Shown: positions 1 to 9,639, numbered from the stretch's first letter. The stretch: DNA of 45,464 nucleotides from Gammaproteobacteria bacterium (GCA_021773215.1 JAJFKM010000014.1:1-45464); one strand, 5' to 3'. Notes: generated by a model not told the origin, from the letters alone. A program made the numbers and translations.

Positions 1-636
1 TTCTTCTGCAGCATTTCCCATACGACCTGATTTTTTAATGACGCTAACTAAACCTTCTTCCAGATCCTGAACCAGTTCGATAACTTGCCTGATGATTTGT
101 CCGGTTAAATCCTGAAAGTCTTGCGCCATCATCACATCAGACAGACCTTTGTTTAAATGTTTCGCATCTACTTCAACTGACTCCAGAAAACCTTCAATAC
201 GTTTGCTCATCTGCCTGAATTCTTCGGCATTCATCTCTCGGCGAGTAAATTTTGCCCACTCTTCTCGCATTGCAATGCCGCTTTCTTCCAGATCATGTGC
301 AATAGGTAAAGCTTCTTCAACAGCATTCAATGTTCTGTGTGCTGATTCTTCGGTTCTTTCAATTACATAATTCAGCCGTTCTCTGGCGTCAGGGATACGG
401 TTTTCAGCCAGGTTTGAAATTCGGTCATCGTCACGAAAATTACCTAGTGCATCGTGCAACTGGCGTGTTAATTTTCCTACCTCTTGAAACAACAATGATT
501 CATGTTGGCTATTAAGACTGGCAATTAACTGATCAACTTCACTTATATTTCCATTCTCAAGATTACTAACCAGCGATTTTGCCAAAGATAGACGCATATC
601 AATTGGTTGCTGTACTTCTGCTGTATCAGTCGTCAT
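1..636 (-). CDS. cheZ: Chemotaxis protein CheZ, phosphatase of CheY-P (3' end outside window)
   Basis: CheZ speeds the dephosphorylation of CheY-P and so ends the motor-switching signal. The reading frame is open for 212 codons and runs off the left edge, so the C-terminal CheY-binding tail is not visible. The family signature QDFQDLTGQ is present near residues 172-180; by alignment with E. coli CheZ, D176 and Q180 would be the catalytic pair. The rest is a long helical protein, as expected for the four-helix-bundle dimer. ATG at 636 is preferred over an in-frame ATG at 642, because AAGGGG lies at a good distance only from the former. It follows cheY by 12 bases, so the two are surely cotranscribed. 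Confidence 0.95.
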   Translation of the reverse strand, partial: MTTDTAEVQQPIDMRLSLAKSLVSNLENGNISEVDQLIASLNSQHESLLFQEVGKLTRQLHDALGNFRDDDRISNLAENRIPDARERLNYVIERTEESAHRTLNAVEEALPIAHDLEESGIAMREEWAKFTRREMNAEEFRQMSKRIEGFLESVEVDAKHLNKGLSDVMMAQDFQDLTGQIIRQVIELVQDLEEGLVSVIKKSGRMGNAAEE

Positions 637-648
637 AACCATATCCCC

Positions 649-1038
649 TTAAGCGGCTTCAATGCGTTCAAATATTTTGTCTATTTTTTCCTTTAATGTT
701 TGTGCGGTAAATGGTTTAACTACATAGCCATTCACACCAGACTGTGCCGCTTCAACAATCTGATCTTTTTTTGATTCCGCAGTCACCATCAATACAGGCA
801 AATCTGCAAGCTCAGGGTTTGCACGGACCGCTTTTAATAGATCAATACCCTGCATTCCAGGCATATTCCAATCGGTCACAAGGAAATCATATTTTCCACT
901 CTCTAACATTGGAAGTGCTGTCAAACCATCATCAGCTTCACTGGTGTTAGTAAATCCAAGATCACGCAAGAGATTCTTTATGATTCGTCTCATAGTAGAA
1001 AAGTCATCTACTATCAGTATCTTCATATTATTATCCAC
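649..1038 (-). CDS. cheY: Chemotaxis response regulator CheY
   Basis: This single-domain receiver binds FliM when phosphorylated and makes the motor switch direction. At 129 aa it has the usual length. The acidic pocket D11-D12, the phospho-acceptor D56 (in TDWNMP), T86 and K108 (in VVKPF) are all present. The start is GTG at 1038: GGAGG lies 5 bases upstream of it, whereas the in-frame ATG four codons later would be 17 bases from that site. It sits between fliA and cheZ at the end of the long flagellar operon. The kinase gene cheA is not in the window. Confidence 0.97.
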   Translation of the reverse strand: MDNNMKILIVDDFSTMRRIIKNLLRDLGFTNTSEADDGLTALPMLESGKYDFLVTDWNMPGMQGIDLLKAVRANPELADLPVLMVTAESKKDQIVEAAQSGVNGYVVKPFTAQTLKEKIDKIFERIEAA

Positions 1039-1043
1039 AGCAG

Positions 1044-1048
1044 CCTCC
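1044..1048 (-). promoter_or_regulatory. Ribosome binding site that fixes the GTG start of cheY
   Basis: GGAGG on the minus strand, 5 bases before GTG at 1038. Its distance to the next in-frame ATG (1026) is too long, so the non-ATG start is preferred. Confidence 0.75.
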
Positions 1049-1103
1049 GTTATCGTTTGCCATATATATAAACCAATAATTATTAGTTAACATGTTTGCT
1101 AAA

Positions 1104-1847
1104 TTATTCATCTTTGATTATTCGTTGTATTTTTGCCTTGAGGCGAATTAGTGCTTGAGAATGTATCTGACAAACTCTTGATTCACTCACACCAAGAACC
1201 TCACCGGTTTCTCTTAAATTTAATTCTTCATCGTAATAAAGCGACATCACTAACCTTTCTCTTTCTGGTAGTCCTGCTATTGCATTGGCTAATGTCTGTT
1301 TTAAATCATCTTCTTGTAGATGCTCCAATGGCCCGGTTATTTTTGCGCTTAAACCATCAATCACCTTTGCATCCTTCGAAGGAATATCTTCAAAACTGAC
1401 TATTTGGTGACTACTCGCATCTTGTAAAACTTGATGATATTCATCCAAACTCATATCTAATCTTTCTGCCACTTCACTATCGCGCGCATCCCGTCCAAAT
1501 TCTGATTCTATTTCACGCATGGTCTGGGATATTTCCCTGACTTTTCGATGTAATGAGCGCGGTGTCCAATCGCCTTTTCTTATTTCATCCAACATTGAGC
1601 CACGAATACGTATACCCGCATAAGTTTCAAAACTTGCTCCTTGTGTCGCATCATAATTTCGTGCTGCTTCTAACAATCCAATCATTCCTGCCTGTATTAA
1701 ATCGTCGACCTGTACACACGAAGGCAAACGACTAATCAAGTGATAAGCAATTCTTTTTACCAACGTGGCATGTTTTACAACCAAATCATCTTGAGAGATT
1801 TCATTGGTACTGGCCACTTCTGTATAGGCTGCAAGTTCGCTCCTCAT
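1104..1847 (-). CDS. fliA: Flagellar RNA polymerase sigma factor FliA (sigma-28)
   Basis: FliA directs transcription of late flagellar genes such as flagellin and chemotaxis genes. The 247-aa protein has the sigma-70 family regions: region 2 around residues 28-100 (DDLIQAGMIGLLEA and the following RIRGSMLDEIR), a region 3 stretch, and region 4 near 190-240 (ERERLVMSLYY, then the helix-turn-helix LRETGEVLGVSESRVCQ). Its ATG overlaps the flhG stop as ATGA, so translation is probably coupled. Matching sigma-28 promoters are visible before fliC, cheV and flgM in this window. Its antagonist FlgM is encoded at 41248-41577. Confidence 0.97.
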   Translation of the reverse strand: MRSELAAYTEVASTNEISQDDLVVKHATLVKRIAYHLISRLPSCVQVDDLIQAGMIGLLEAARNYDATQGASFETYAGIRIRGSMLDEIRKGDWTPRSLHRKVREISQTMREIESEFGRDARDSEVAERLDMSLDEYHQVLQDASSHQIVSFEDIPSKDAKVIDGLSAKITGPLEHLQEDDLKQTLANAIAGLPERERLVMSLYYDEELNLRETGEVLGVSESRVCQIHSQALIRLKAKIQRIIKDE

Positions 1848-2689
1848 GACATTACCCTCGATGGTAATACTTCTTGCGATCCAATCATTTTCTCCGCAAA
1901 AAAGCTCAATCCGCCACTTGCTCTAACTACCCTATTCTGGTTATCGACTTCTGATGCCAGTTTCTTGAATGATTTTATTGATTTGGAGCTCGGATATGAC
2001 AAATAAAAGGGGCGTCGTTGGCGTGCAGCACGCAAAATATTATCATCTTGCTGAATAATAGCTTTTAGGTGCAACACAACATCCAGGAATTGCTCTGTGA
2101 CGGAACGCAAGCGCTCAAACAAATCACAACCTTCAGCATCGGTTTGTACTTTATTAACAACAACTTGAAAGCGTTGAACTCGAAAGTCGCGGTTTAGCGT
2201 TTTTATTAATGCATAGGCATCTGCTATCGATGCTGGATCATTGCAAACAACAACCAGTATTTCCTGAGCAGCACTACAAAACCTAACGACGCTATCAGAT
2301 AATCCACCGGCAGTATCCACTATCATAAAATCCGTACTCTCTTCTAATTCATCGAAGGCATGTATCAATCCCGCATTTTGTGCAGGCGTCAATTGGTTCA
2401 TCATCTTAATGCCCGATGAAGCGGGTATTATTCGAATATTATTCGGCCCATCGATCAGAATGTCTTTCAACTCACAATCACCTTCGATGACATGAGACAA
2501 ATTCCGTAATGGTTTTAATTTTAGAAGTACGTCAATGTTTGCCAAACCCAGATCAGCATCCATCAAAGTCACAGACTTATCTCTGTCAGCCAGTGCCAAT
2601 GCCAGGTTGATCGATATATTCGTCTTGCCTACACCACCCTTTCCACTGGTTACAGCAATAACCTGTGTTGTATTTTTTCTAGTCTGCAT
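1844..2689 (-). CDS. flhG: Flagellar number regulator FlhG (FleN/YlxH), MinD-like ATPase
   Basis: In polar flagellates FlhG/FleN limits flagellar number, acting on FlhF and on FleQ. The 281-aa protein has the deviant Walker A motif KGGVGKT at residues 17-23, the switch stretch DADLGLANID at 44-53 and VDTAGG near 124, as in MinD/ParA ATPases. A basic-aromatic C-terminal part follows. It lies 10 bases after flhF and overlaps fliA by 4 bases, the usual flhF-flhG-fliA order. It is also called fleN in Pseudomonas. Confidence 0.95.
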   Translation of the reverse strand: MQTRKNTTQVIAVTSGKGGVGKTNISINLALALADRDKSVTLMDADLGLANIDVLLKLKPLRNLSHVIEGDCELKDILIDGPNNIRIIPASSGIKMMNQLTPAQNAGLIHAFDELEESTDFMIVDTAGGLSDSVVRFCSAAQEILVVVCNDPASIADAYALIKTLNRDFRVQRFQVVVNKVQTDAEGCDLFERLRSVTEQFLDVVLHLKAIIQQDDNILRAARQRRPFYLSYPSSKSIKSFKKLASEVDNQNRVVRASGGLSFFAEKMIGSQEVLPSRVMS

Positions 2690-2699
2690 GATTCACCCG

Positions 2700-3941
2700 C
2701 TAGTGCTCCATTCCATATTCATTTTCGTAGTGCCCAATCGATTGCTCTAAGTGTTCCTCATCACAATTTATTTTATTTTTATTAGCCCTGCTAACAACTC
2801 GTGATACAAGCTCATACGGTTTCATCTTATGCATATCTTCTGGTACTTTTTGTCCATCACAAATAGAAGCGATAGGTAAAAACTTTTCAATAGCAACAGA
2901 GAGTAATCCGCCAAGCGACGTGGCTTCATCAAGTTTTGTAGGGATACAAAAATCAGGTTCCAAAGAACTATAGCTATCAATTAAACGAGAGAGTCCATTG
3001 TAATGTTCCGTTGCTGGCAAGATCAGACAGTTAGTCGTTTTATGCATGGTAGATTTAACAAGGTCAAATTGCTCCTTATGCTTTGTATCATTGATACTCA
3101 AACCTGCTGTATCTACCAAAATCAGTTTTTCGCTATTAGCACCTTCGAATAGACCTTGATATTCTTCCGCATTATTAATAGTACGAATTGGAACACCTAA
3201 TATTCTTGCGTAGCTTCGAAGTTGTTCACGCGCTCCGACACGATAAATATCAGTCGTTGCCAACATAATGTTGTTCGCCCCATGCTCAAGCGCATAACGC
3301 GTAGCCATTTTTGCAATCGTGGTGGTCTTGCCAGAACCGGAAGGACCAAGAAAGAGTACCGTGTTCCCAGCTGTCAAAATATTGTCGTGATATTGTGGGA
3401 CCTTGTATGTCAGTAATGCCAGTACTGTCCGCCAAGCCTGATCAAACTGATAGTTTTCGGGAATCTCTTCAACTAACTCACGCGCTAACTTTGGCGTTAA
3501 ATCAAGATTAATCAATTGCCGGATTAAATTTGCCCAAAGCGGATGTTGTCTGCCTATCGCGCCCCAGGCCAAACCTGACATTTGCTGTTCTAACATAGTC
3601 CTGAGTGATTTTATTTCATCACGCATTTCAACTATTGTTGATTCACGAGTCCAGATGTCTGTCACCGAATCGTTGACAGCAAGTTCTTCTGGTTTAAATG
3701 ATTTTATTTCCGTGGACGTATCAGGCTTTTGTACTTGGTGCTCAAGCTGGCTGCCGATTTGCCTTGAGTTTGAAGTCTTATTGTAGACTTCTTCATCATA
3801 GTCCTCTGCTGCTATTAATTCGACACCACCTAATACTTTTCGGTTCGAAAGTATCACGACATCTGGCCCATGTTCATCGCGTGCCATTTCTAATGCCTGA
3901 CGCATATCGGATGCAAAGTATTTTTTTATTTTCATGGTCAC
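2700..3941 (-). CDS. flhF: Flagellar biosynthesis regulator FlhF, SRP-type GTPase
   Basis: FlhF marks the cell pole for flagellar assembly. The 413-aa protein has the typical layout: a basic N-terminal part, a poorly conserved linker, an N-domain from about residue 130, and the SRP-family G domain. Visible GTPase motifs are GPSGSGKTT (199-207), DTAG (277-280) and TKLDEATSLGG (335-345). The start is uncertain between GTG at 3941 (GGGT about 7 bases upstream) and ATG at 3935. The gene lies between flhA and flhG. Confidence 0.95.
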   Translation of the reverse strand: MTMKIKKYFASDMRQALEMARDEHGPDVVILSNRKVLGGVELIAAEDYDEEVYNKTSNSRQIGSQLEHQVQKPDTSTEIKSFKPEELAVNDSVTDIWTRESTIVEMRDEIKSLRTMLEQQMSGLAWGAIGRQHPLWANLIRQLINLDLTPKLARELVEEIPENYQFDQAWRTVLALLTYKVPQYHDNILTAGNTVLFLGPSGSGKTTTIAKMATRYALEHGANNIMLATTDIYRVGAREQLRSYARILGVPIRTINNAEEYQGLFEGANSEKLILVDTAGLSINDTKHKEQFDLVKSTMHKTTNCLILPATEHYNGLSRLIDSYSSLEPDFCIPTKLDEATSLGGLLSVAIEKFLPIASICDGQKVPEDMHKMKPYELVSRVVSRANKNKINCDEEHLEQSIGHYENEYGMEH

Positions 3942-3989
3942 TGTATTACCCGGTTTTTATTGTCATATTTTTGTCGTTTTTAAACTTAA

Positions 3990-6083
3990 TTATGCAGAAC
4001 CTATCGTATTAACTATCCTGATATCCTTATTCTCTGGTACTTCATTGAAAGCTAGGATATTCAGCCTTGGGATACTAAACCTGACAAGTTGAACCATTAG
4101 TTCCCTCATATTATCTGCAACCAGTAGTACTGATGGTTGTCCTGCTAATTCTTGCTTTTCACATGCTTCGCGTAATGATTGAATCAGTCTCTGCGCAAGG
4201 CTAGGTTCAATCGCCCCTGTCCCATCTGACATGGCTTGTAGTGATTGTTGCAATAACTGTTCCAGCGTTCCGTCCAGCGTGATAACAGGTAATTCATCAT
4301 CACCGCCACTAATTCGCTCAATGATTAATCTACCTAACGCGATCCTCACTGCCGCGGTTAATTGTTCGGTAGATTGTGTATTTCTTGAGTGTTCAATGAT
4401 CGTTTCGATGATTGTTCGAATATCACGAATGGGAATATTTTCGCGCAATAAATTTTGCATTACTTTTAAGATTGAGCTGACCGGAATGATGGCAGGAATA
4501 ATGTCATCAATAACTTTCGGTGAATGTTCATTGTATCTTTCAATCAAAGACTGAACTTCTTTGTGACCTAACAATTCATGTGCGTGTTCTTGTAAGACCT
4601 GACTCATGTGTGTTGCAATAACAGTACTCGGATCAACAACCGTGTAACCAAAGGTTTGTGCCTGATCGCGCTGGGATGGTTCTATCCAGACTGCCTCAAG
4701 ACCAAACACCGGATCAGTTGCAACATTACCTGGTAATTCGCCGAAAACCTGACCTGGGTTTATAGCTAATTCAGAATCTATTTGAACTGAAGCCTTGGCA
4801 ATCGTGGCATCTTTAATCACTATGCGATAACTGTTCGGCTCAAGATCCAGATTGTCGCGTATATGTACGGCGGGTAATAAAAAGCCCAGTTCCTGAGTCA
4901 ACTTTTTCCTGACCCCTTTCACCCTGGATAACAGTTGTCCGCCTTGCTTTCGATCAACCATAGGAATCAAGCGATAGCCCACTTCCAATCCAATTTGGTC
5001 AATACTTTCTACATCACGCCAACCAAGTTCACGGTCTTCTTCTGGCATTTCTTCAGCGGGTTCAGCTTCTACTAATTCTGTTTGTTCAACTGGCTCTGTC
5101 ATTCGCTGATCTCTCCAGTAAGCCAATCCACCTGCTGCAATAGCAAGTATTAGAAATGCAACATTGGGCATGCCTGGGACAATGCCAATTAAACCGAGAA
5201 TGCCTGCTGTAACATATAAGGTCTTAGGGCTATAAAACAATTGAAAAACAATTTGTTCTCCCATGTCAGAGTGAGAAGAAACACGAGTGACAATGATTGC
5301 CGCAGCAGTTGATAAGAGTAATGAAGGAATCTGTGCTACCAGACCATCACCAATCGTTAATAAGGTATATATGCGCGCTGCATCACCCATAGCCATTTTA
5401 TGCTGTATAACGCCTATCGCTAAACCACCAAGGATGTTAATAAATAAAATTAAAATACCGGCGATTGCATCACCACGTACGAATTTACTGGCACCATCCA
5501 TTGCACCGTAAAAATCAGCTTCCTGAGAAACTTCAGCGCGTCTTGTTTTTGCTTCTTCCTGATTGATTAGCCCCGCATTTAAATCAGCATCAATAGCCAT
5601 TTGCTTACCGGGCATTGCATCCAGTGTAAATCTGGCGGTAACTTCTGATATTCGGCCAGCACCTTTCGTAATAACGACAAAGTTAATGACAACCAATATA
5701 GCAAACACGACAAAACCAACCGTGTAATTACCACCAACAACAAAGTCACCAAATGATTCGATAACTTTACCAGCGGCATCTGGCCCGGAATGACCATGTA
5801 ATAAAACAACACGTGTTGAGGCTACGTTAAGACTTAAACGCAATAAAGTTGAGATTAAAATAACTGTCGGAAAAACGGCAAACTCTAATGGCCGTTGACT
5901 ATAAATAACGGCCAGTAACACCACCAAAGAAAGAGCAATGTTGAATGTAAAAAAGATATCCAGAATGAAGGGTGCTAATGGCACTACCATCATTGCCAAC
6001 ATCGCCATCAATAATAATGGCGCACCCAGGCCCATACGATTGAGTTCTGATAGTTTTAATGACATTACTCCTGATGTAGCCAT
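3990..6083 (-). CDS. flhA: Flagellar type III export gate protein FlhA
   Basis: FlhA forms the nonameric export gate that uses the proton-motive force and docks chaperone-substrate complexes. Its 697 aa match the family length. The N-terminal third to half is made of hydrophobic segments. The conserved FHIPEP loop RFTLDAMPGKQMAIDADL begins at residue 151. A glutamate-rich linker near residues 330-355 leads to the large cytoplasmic domain. ATG at 6083 has AAGGAT 6 bases upstream. The 138-base gap before it, toward flhB, is mostly filled by an inverted element (6101-6224). Confidence 0.97.
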   Translation of the reverse strand: MATSGVMSLKLSELNRMGLGAPLLLMAMLAMMVVPLAPFILDIFFTFNIALSLVVLLAVIYSQRPLEFAVFPTVILISTLLRLSLNVASTRVVLLHGHSGPDAAGKVIESFGDFVVGGNYTVGFVVFAILVVINFVVITKGAGRISEVTARFTLDAMPGKQMAIDADLNAGLINQEEAKTRRAEVSQEADFYGAMDGASKFVRGDAIAGILILFINILGGLAIGVIQHKMAMGDAARIYTLLTIGDGLVAQIPSLLLSTAAAIIVTRVSSHSDMGEQIVFQLFYSPKTLYVTAGILGLIGIVPGMPNVAFLILAIAAGGLAYWRDQRMTEPVEQTELVEAEPAEEMPEEDRELGWRDVESIDQIGLEVGYRLIPMVDRKQGGQLLSRVKGVRKKLTQELGFLLPAVHIRDNLDLEPNSYRIVIKDATIAKASVQIDSELAINPGQVFGELPGNVATDPVFGLEAVWIEPSQRDQAQTFGYTVVDPSTVIATHMSQVLQEHAHELLGHKEVQSLIERYNEHSPKVIDDIIPAIIPVSSILKVMQNLLRENIPIRDIRTIIETIIEHSRNTQSTEQLTAAVRIALGRLIIERISGGDDELPVITLDGTLEQLLQQSLQAMSDGTGAIEPSLAQRLIQSLREACEKQELAGQPSVLLVADNMRELMVQLVRFSIPRLNILAFNEVPENKDIRIVNTIGSA

Positions 6084-6100
6084 TATTTATCCTTCGCCTT

Positions 6101-6224
6101 TAAAAAATAGTGATTTTTTTGTGAGTGCGAGAAAGCACTGCGCGCAGAACCGCAATGTATAGACAATACATGAGGATTCGAGCACAGCGCTGACGAAGCA
6201 ATCGCGAAAAAAGCACATTTTTTA
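6101..6224. repeat. 124-bp imperfect inverted element between flhB and flhA
   Basis: The two halves, about 60 and 59 bases, are imperfect reverse complements around a 5-base centre (AGACA). The outer 8 bases match perfectly (TAAAAAAT against ATTTTTTA), as do the 6 bases flanking the centre (ATGTAT against ATACAT). The arms between carry only patchy matches. The right end supplies the TAA stop of flhB. This looks like a miniature inverted-repeat element or a repetitive extragenic palindrome. A minus-strand frame runs through it but looks spurious. No second copy was seen in this window. Confidence 0.6.
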
Positions 6225-7361
6225 GTCATGTTGAAACTCTTCTGGTATCGGTAAGTCCGTAGGCGGTTTAGGTTTAATACCACGAGAAACATTTACGCTT
6301 TCACGTAGCTGGAAGACATAAGCCAATACTTGCGCTACAGCGAGGTATAGACCTGCCGGGATATCCTGATTAATCTTGGTACTGAAATACAATGCACGAG
6401 CTAGCATGGGTGCCGGGAAGATCATGACATTATGTTCCGTGCCCACATTCCTGATTCGTTCGGCAACAAGATCTGCGCCCTTGGCTACTAACTTTGGCGC
6501 GCCCATATCATCTGGCTTATAACTTAAAGCAACTGCGTAATGGGTGGGGTTGGTAATAATAACGTCGGCATCGGGTACCGCTTCCATCATCCTTCGGTTC
6601 GCAAGCTCTTGCTGTAATTGCCTGATTTGCGCTTTCACTTCAGGTTTACCTTCAGTATCTTTCATTTCATCTTTAAGTTGCTGTTTGGTCATCTTTAATT
6701 GCTTACTGTGATTCCATATCTGGAATGGCACATCTACAAAAGTAATTAATATTGAGCCAAGACAAACAACAAGAAAACTTCCCAAAACAAGACCAGTCGC
6801 ATCAACGAGACCCGCTTCCAGACCATTATGGCCTATGCTCAACAGATCGAAGGTGTGATGCCAAAGCAATAAAATGGCGATGCCGGTAAACAATGTAAAC
6901 TTTGCAAACGCCTTAAGTAACTCCATCAGACTATTGGCACTGAATAATCGTTTGATACCTGAGATAGGATTTAACTTATCAAGCTTTAATGCCAGTGCAT
7001 TGGGACTAAATAACCAGCCTCCCACAAGCATTGGTGCAAAAAAAGCAACGATTAGTAACACAAGAAGAAAAGGTGTGAAATCAAGCAGTACCTTTCCGCC
7101 TGACTCTACAACAGCGGTAAATGGAAATGACTCATTAAAAATATTGTGTCGTTCAATGATAAAATTATCCCGCATCAATTCCTGCAGACTCATTGATAAT
7201 TGTGGTCCCATGAGAATAAAGCTGAGGGCACTAGCCATTAGTATAAGCATCGTAGTCAATTCTTTAGAACGCGAAATCTGGCCCTTGCCACGAGCCTCTT
7301 CCTGACGTTTCGGCGTCGCCTCCTCTGTACGTTCCTGACTCGTATCTTGCTCGCCAGACAT
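6222..7361 (-). CDS. flhB: Flagellar export switch protein FlhB
   Basis: FlhB switches export from rod-hook proteins to filament proteins after autocleavage. The 379-aa protein has a charged N-terminal tail with the usual RTEEATPKR stretch (11-19), four hydrophobic segments between about residues 35 and 215, and a cytoplasmic domain. The self-cleavage motif NPTH is at residues 271-274, and the expected cut is between N271 and P272. Its ATG overlaps the fliR stop by one base (TAATG). Its TAA stop falls within the first bases of the inverted element at 6101-6224, so the element may have set the C-terminus. Confidence 0.97.
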   Translation of the reverse strand: MSGEQDTSQERTEEATPKRQEEARGKGQISRSKELTTMLILMASALSFILMGPQLSMSLQELMRDNFIIERHNIFNESFPFTAVVESGGKVLLDFTPFLLVLLIVAFFAPMLVGGWLFSPNALALKLDKLNPISGIKRLFSANSLMELLKAFAKFTLFTGIAILLLWHHTFDLLSIGHNGLEAGLVDATGLVLGSFLVVCLGSILITFVDVPFQIWNHSKQLKMTKQQLKDEMKDTEGKPEVKAQIRQLQQELANRRMMEAVPDADVIITNPTHYAVALSYKPDDMGAPKLVAKGADLVAERIRNVGTEHNVMIFPAPMLARALYFSTKINQDIPAGLYLAVAQVLAYVFQLRESVNVSRGIKPKPPTDLPIPEEFQHD

Positions 7362-8137
7362 TAGATAGACACCAGCTTATGCATCATCGCTATACCATCT
7401 TCAAACATATTCATCATGTGCGGTATGAAACTGTTTAAATTATAAAAAATGATGATGACACCGAGGATTATCATGACAGGGAAACCAACTGCAAAAATAT
7501 TAAGTGATGGTGCTGATCGTGTCATAACACCAAATGCTAAATTAACAATTAATAATGAAACCATTGCAGGTAAAGCAATAATAACAGCGGTACTAATGAT
7601 GCGGCCTGTCCACATCAAGATTTCCCATACACCGTCTTTAGAAATCCCTGTTGTTCCTATTGGCATACTTGTAAAACTATCTGCCAATACACGTATCATC
7701 ATCAAATGGCCATCAACGACAAGAAACAATAATGATGCGAGAAGAAGATAAAGCTGACCAATAATTGGTACTTGATTACCGTTTAGTGGATCAACCATCG
7801 ATGCCATCATTAAACCCATGAGTTGTCCAATTGCTTGGCCTGCCAACTCAAGCGCCGTAAATATTACTCTCATACTTAAACCCATACCGATACCAATAAT
7901 GACTTGCTGCATTGAAATCAAAGTGCCTTGTAATGAAATGGGGTCAATTTTTGGTACTGCAGGAATGATTGGAAAGATGACCATTGTGATAACTACCGCA
8001 ATTGATATGCGCACTCTAACCGGTACAGATCGGGTGCCAATTATTGGCGCCGTCATGAGTAATCCAGTTATACGAAAAAATGGCCACAACCACATTTGCA
8101 CCATTTGCACGATTTCATTTACTGTAATTGTTAACAT
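7361..8137 (-). CDS. fliR: Flagellar export gate protein FliR
   Basis: FliR is part of the FliPQR core of the export channel in the inner membrane. The product is almost wholly hydrophobic, with about six membrane segments, and at 258 aa it is close to the usual 260. I chose ATG at 8137, giving MLTITVNEIVQM, because homologues typically begin with MLT-like sequence. A TTG at 8158 in the same frame would add seven residues and overlap the fliQ stop. Neither start has a strong ribosome binding site. It sits between fliQ and flhB. Confidence 0.93.
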   Translation of the reverse strand: MLTITVNEIVQMVQMWLWPFFRITGLLMTAPIIGTRSVPVRVRISIAVVITMVIFPIIPAVPKIDPISLQGTLISMQQVIIGIGMGLSMRVIFTALELAGQAIGQLMGLMMASMVDPLNGNQVPIIGQLYLLLASLLFLVVDGHLMMIRVLADSFTSMPIGTTGISKDGVWEILMWTGRIISTAVIIALPAMVSLLIVNLAFGVMTRSAPSLNIFAVGFPVMIILGVIIIFYNLNSFIPHMMNMFEDGIAMMHKLVSI

Positions 8138-8154
8138 TGTTAATGTTTTTATTT

Positions 8155-8424
8155 TCAACCCAATAAACTTGGTATGCTTTGAAAAAGCCTTAAGGTGTAT
8201 TCGGTCAATAACGTCAACATAAATGGCCCTCCTATGACTAATACGAGTAATGTCACTAATAATTTAGGGATAAAACTCAAGGTCATTTCATTAATTTGCG
8301 TTGCTGCCTGAAACATACTTATCAAGACACCAACTATTAATGCCGGTACTAACAGTATCAAAAGAATGATCGTTAAATTTAATAACGCTTCCTGTCCGAT
8401 ATGTATGACTGATTCTGGCGTCAT
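8155..8424 (-). CDS. fliQ: Flagellar export gate protein FliQ
   Basis: FliQ is the small two-helix subunit of the FliPQR export core. Starting at ATG 8424 it is 89 aa, the exact usual family length, and begins MTPESVIHIGQEAL as homologues do. Starting from codons upstream would overlap fliP. The conserved block AATQINEMTLSFIPK lies between the two hydrophobic segments. It starts 5 bases after the fliP stop. Confidence 0.95.
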   Translation of the reverse strand: MTPESVIHIGQEALLNLTIILLILLVPALIVGVLISMFQAATQINEMTLSFIPKLLVTLLVLVIGGPFMLTLLTEYTLRLFQSIPSLLG

Positions 8425-8429
8425 CTTAT

Positions 8430-9164
8430 TCAGGCAAAATAAAAGCTGCTTGCCAGTGTTCCCATAATCAATGCCCACCCATCAACAAGAACAAACAGCA
8501 TCAATTTAAACGGGAATGAAATAATCAAGGGTGACAACATCATCATACCCATAGACATCAAAACACTTGCAACCACGAGATCTATTACCAAAAAGGGAAT
8601 AAATATTAAGAAACCTATCTGGAATGCTGTTTTTAATTCACTAGTGACAAATGCGGGAACAATCAAAGAAAATGGAATATCTGCTTCAGTTGCGATATTT
8701 TCATTTCCCGAAATTGTTGCAAACAATTCAATATCCGTCTCTCGAGTCTGCGCCAACATAAATTCGCGTATTGGAAATTCTGCATGTCCTAATGCTTCAC
8801 TAATTGTTATTTGCTCATCAAGATAAGGTTGTACAGATCCCTTGTATATTTCATCAATCACCGGGGTCATAATAAAAAAACTCAAAAATAGCGCCAGGCC
8901 AATAAGAACTTGACTGCTTGGTGTTTGAGCCGTGCCAAGTGCTTGGCGTAATATCGCAAGAACAATAATTATTCTGGTGAAAGAAGTCATCATCAGAACA
9001 GCAGCTGGCAATAATGTCAGTGCTGTCATCAAGAAGAAAATCTTTATACTTAATGTATAAGTTTGGCCACCATCTTGATTATCTATTACAGACAAAACAT
9101 CCAGTCCCGGCTGAGCATAAGCTAGACTAGGGAATAGTAATAATATCAATAATAAATTACGCAT
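8430..9164 (-). CDS. fliP: Flagellar export gate protein FliP
   Basis: FliP is the main subunit of the export-channel core. Starting from ATG 9164 it has 244 aa, with a clear cleavable signal peptide ([20 protein letters not shown]), which is characteristic of FliP. The family blocks [20 protein letters not shown] and [19 protein letters not shown] are present. The frame is open for another 33 codons upstream, but that extension lies inside fliO and would place the signal peptide internally. The chosen ATG overlaps the fliO stop by 8 bases. Confidence 0.95.
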   Translation of the reverse strand: MRNLLLILLLFPSLAYAQPGLDVLSVIDNQDGGQTYTLSIKIFFLMTALTLLPAAVLMMTSFTRIIIVLAILRQALGTAQTPSSQVLIGLALFLSFFIMTPVIDEIYKGSVQPYLDEQITISEALGHAEFPIREFMLAQTRETDIELFATISGNENIATEADIPFSLIVPAFVTSELKTAFQIGFLIFIPFLVIDLVVASVLMSMGMMMLSPLIISFPFKLMLFVLVDGWALIMGTLASSFYFA

Positions 9165-9639
9165 TGCCTGGTTCCATGCTGTGTGAATCATTAGTTGATA
9201 GTGACGCTTCCGCTTCATCCATAAGTGGTGCGAATGAAGTTTCTGTTGCAGATGCATTTTCAACTGTATCTAGTTTTTTAATCTGTCCCGGTGTTATAGC
9301 TAACAAAATCTGTTTGCCTTTTAATTCGACTAACACCAATCTCTCGCGATTCCCAAGATGCAAACCATCAACAATTCGCATTTGACCGCGACCTGTCATC
9401 GGCCCATGGCCATAACGTTTAAAGAGAAATGTGCTGACAAGAAATAGAGCAATAACAAATACCAAACCTAACACCACTTTAAAATAATCAGAGGTATCAA
9501 TTACGTTTGGGTTTGTCAGTTGTGCGGCAGCATTAATATTCATACTGATAGACAGCAACAATAACGTTAATAAAGACGGCTTAAATCCGACCACCAATCT
9601 GTAAACCCAATTATTACTGCAATTTTTTGACACGTTCAT
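9157..9639 (-). CDS. fliO: Flagellar export apparatus protein FliO
   Basis: FliO helps assemble the FliP ring. The 160-aa protein has a hydrophobic N-terminal stretch (about 21-40) that may be a signal sequence. One strong membrane segment follows (about 53-77), then FKRYG and a small cytoplasmic domain with [19 protein letters not shown], the best-conserved part of the family. The start at 9639 overlaps fliN by 26 bases and has only a weak ribosome binding site, so translation may depend on coupling. A GTG two codons later is an alternative. Confidence 0.9.
   Translation of the reverse strand: MNVSKNCSNNWVYRLVVGFKPSLLTLLLLSISMNINAAAQLTNPNVIDTSDYFKVVLGLVFVIALFLVSTFLFKRYGHGPMTGRGQMRIVDGLHLGNRERLVLVELKGKQILLAITPGQIKKLDTVENASATETSFAPLMDEAEASLSTNDSHSMEPGNA

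Noticed and set aside
1043-1075. Possible sigma-28 promoter for cheY in the fliA-cheY gap
   Set aside because: Only CGATAA of the -10 box fits, the -35 is poor, and the start would fall on the cheY ribosome binding site.
6083-6292. A 69-codon minus-strand frame through the flhB-flhA gap
   Set aside because: It runs through the inverted element and the end of flhB in another frame, has no ribosome binding site, and its product looks like translated repeat DNA.
9165-9263. N-terminal extension of fliP
   Set aside because: The extra 33 codons overlap fliO in another frame and would place the clear FliP signal peptide inside the protein.
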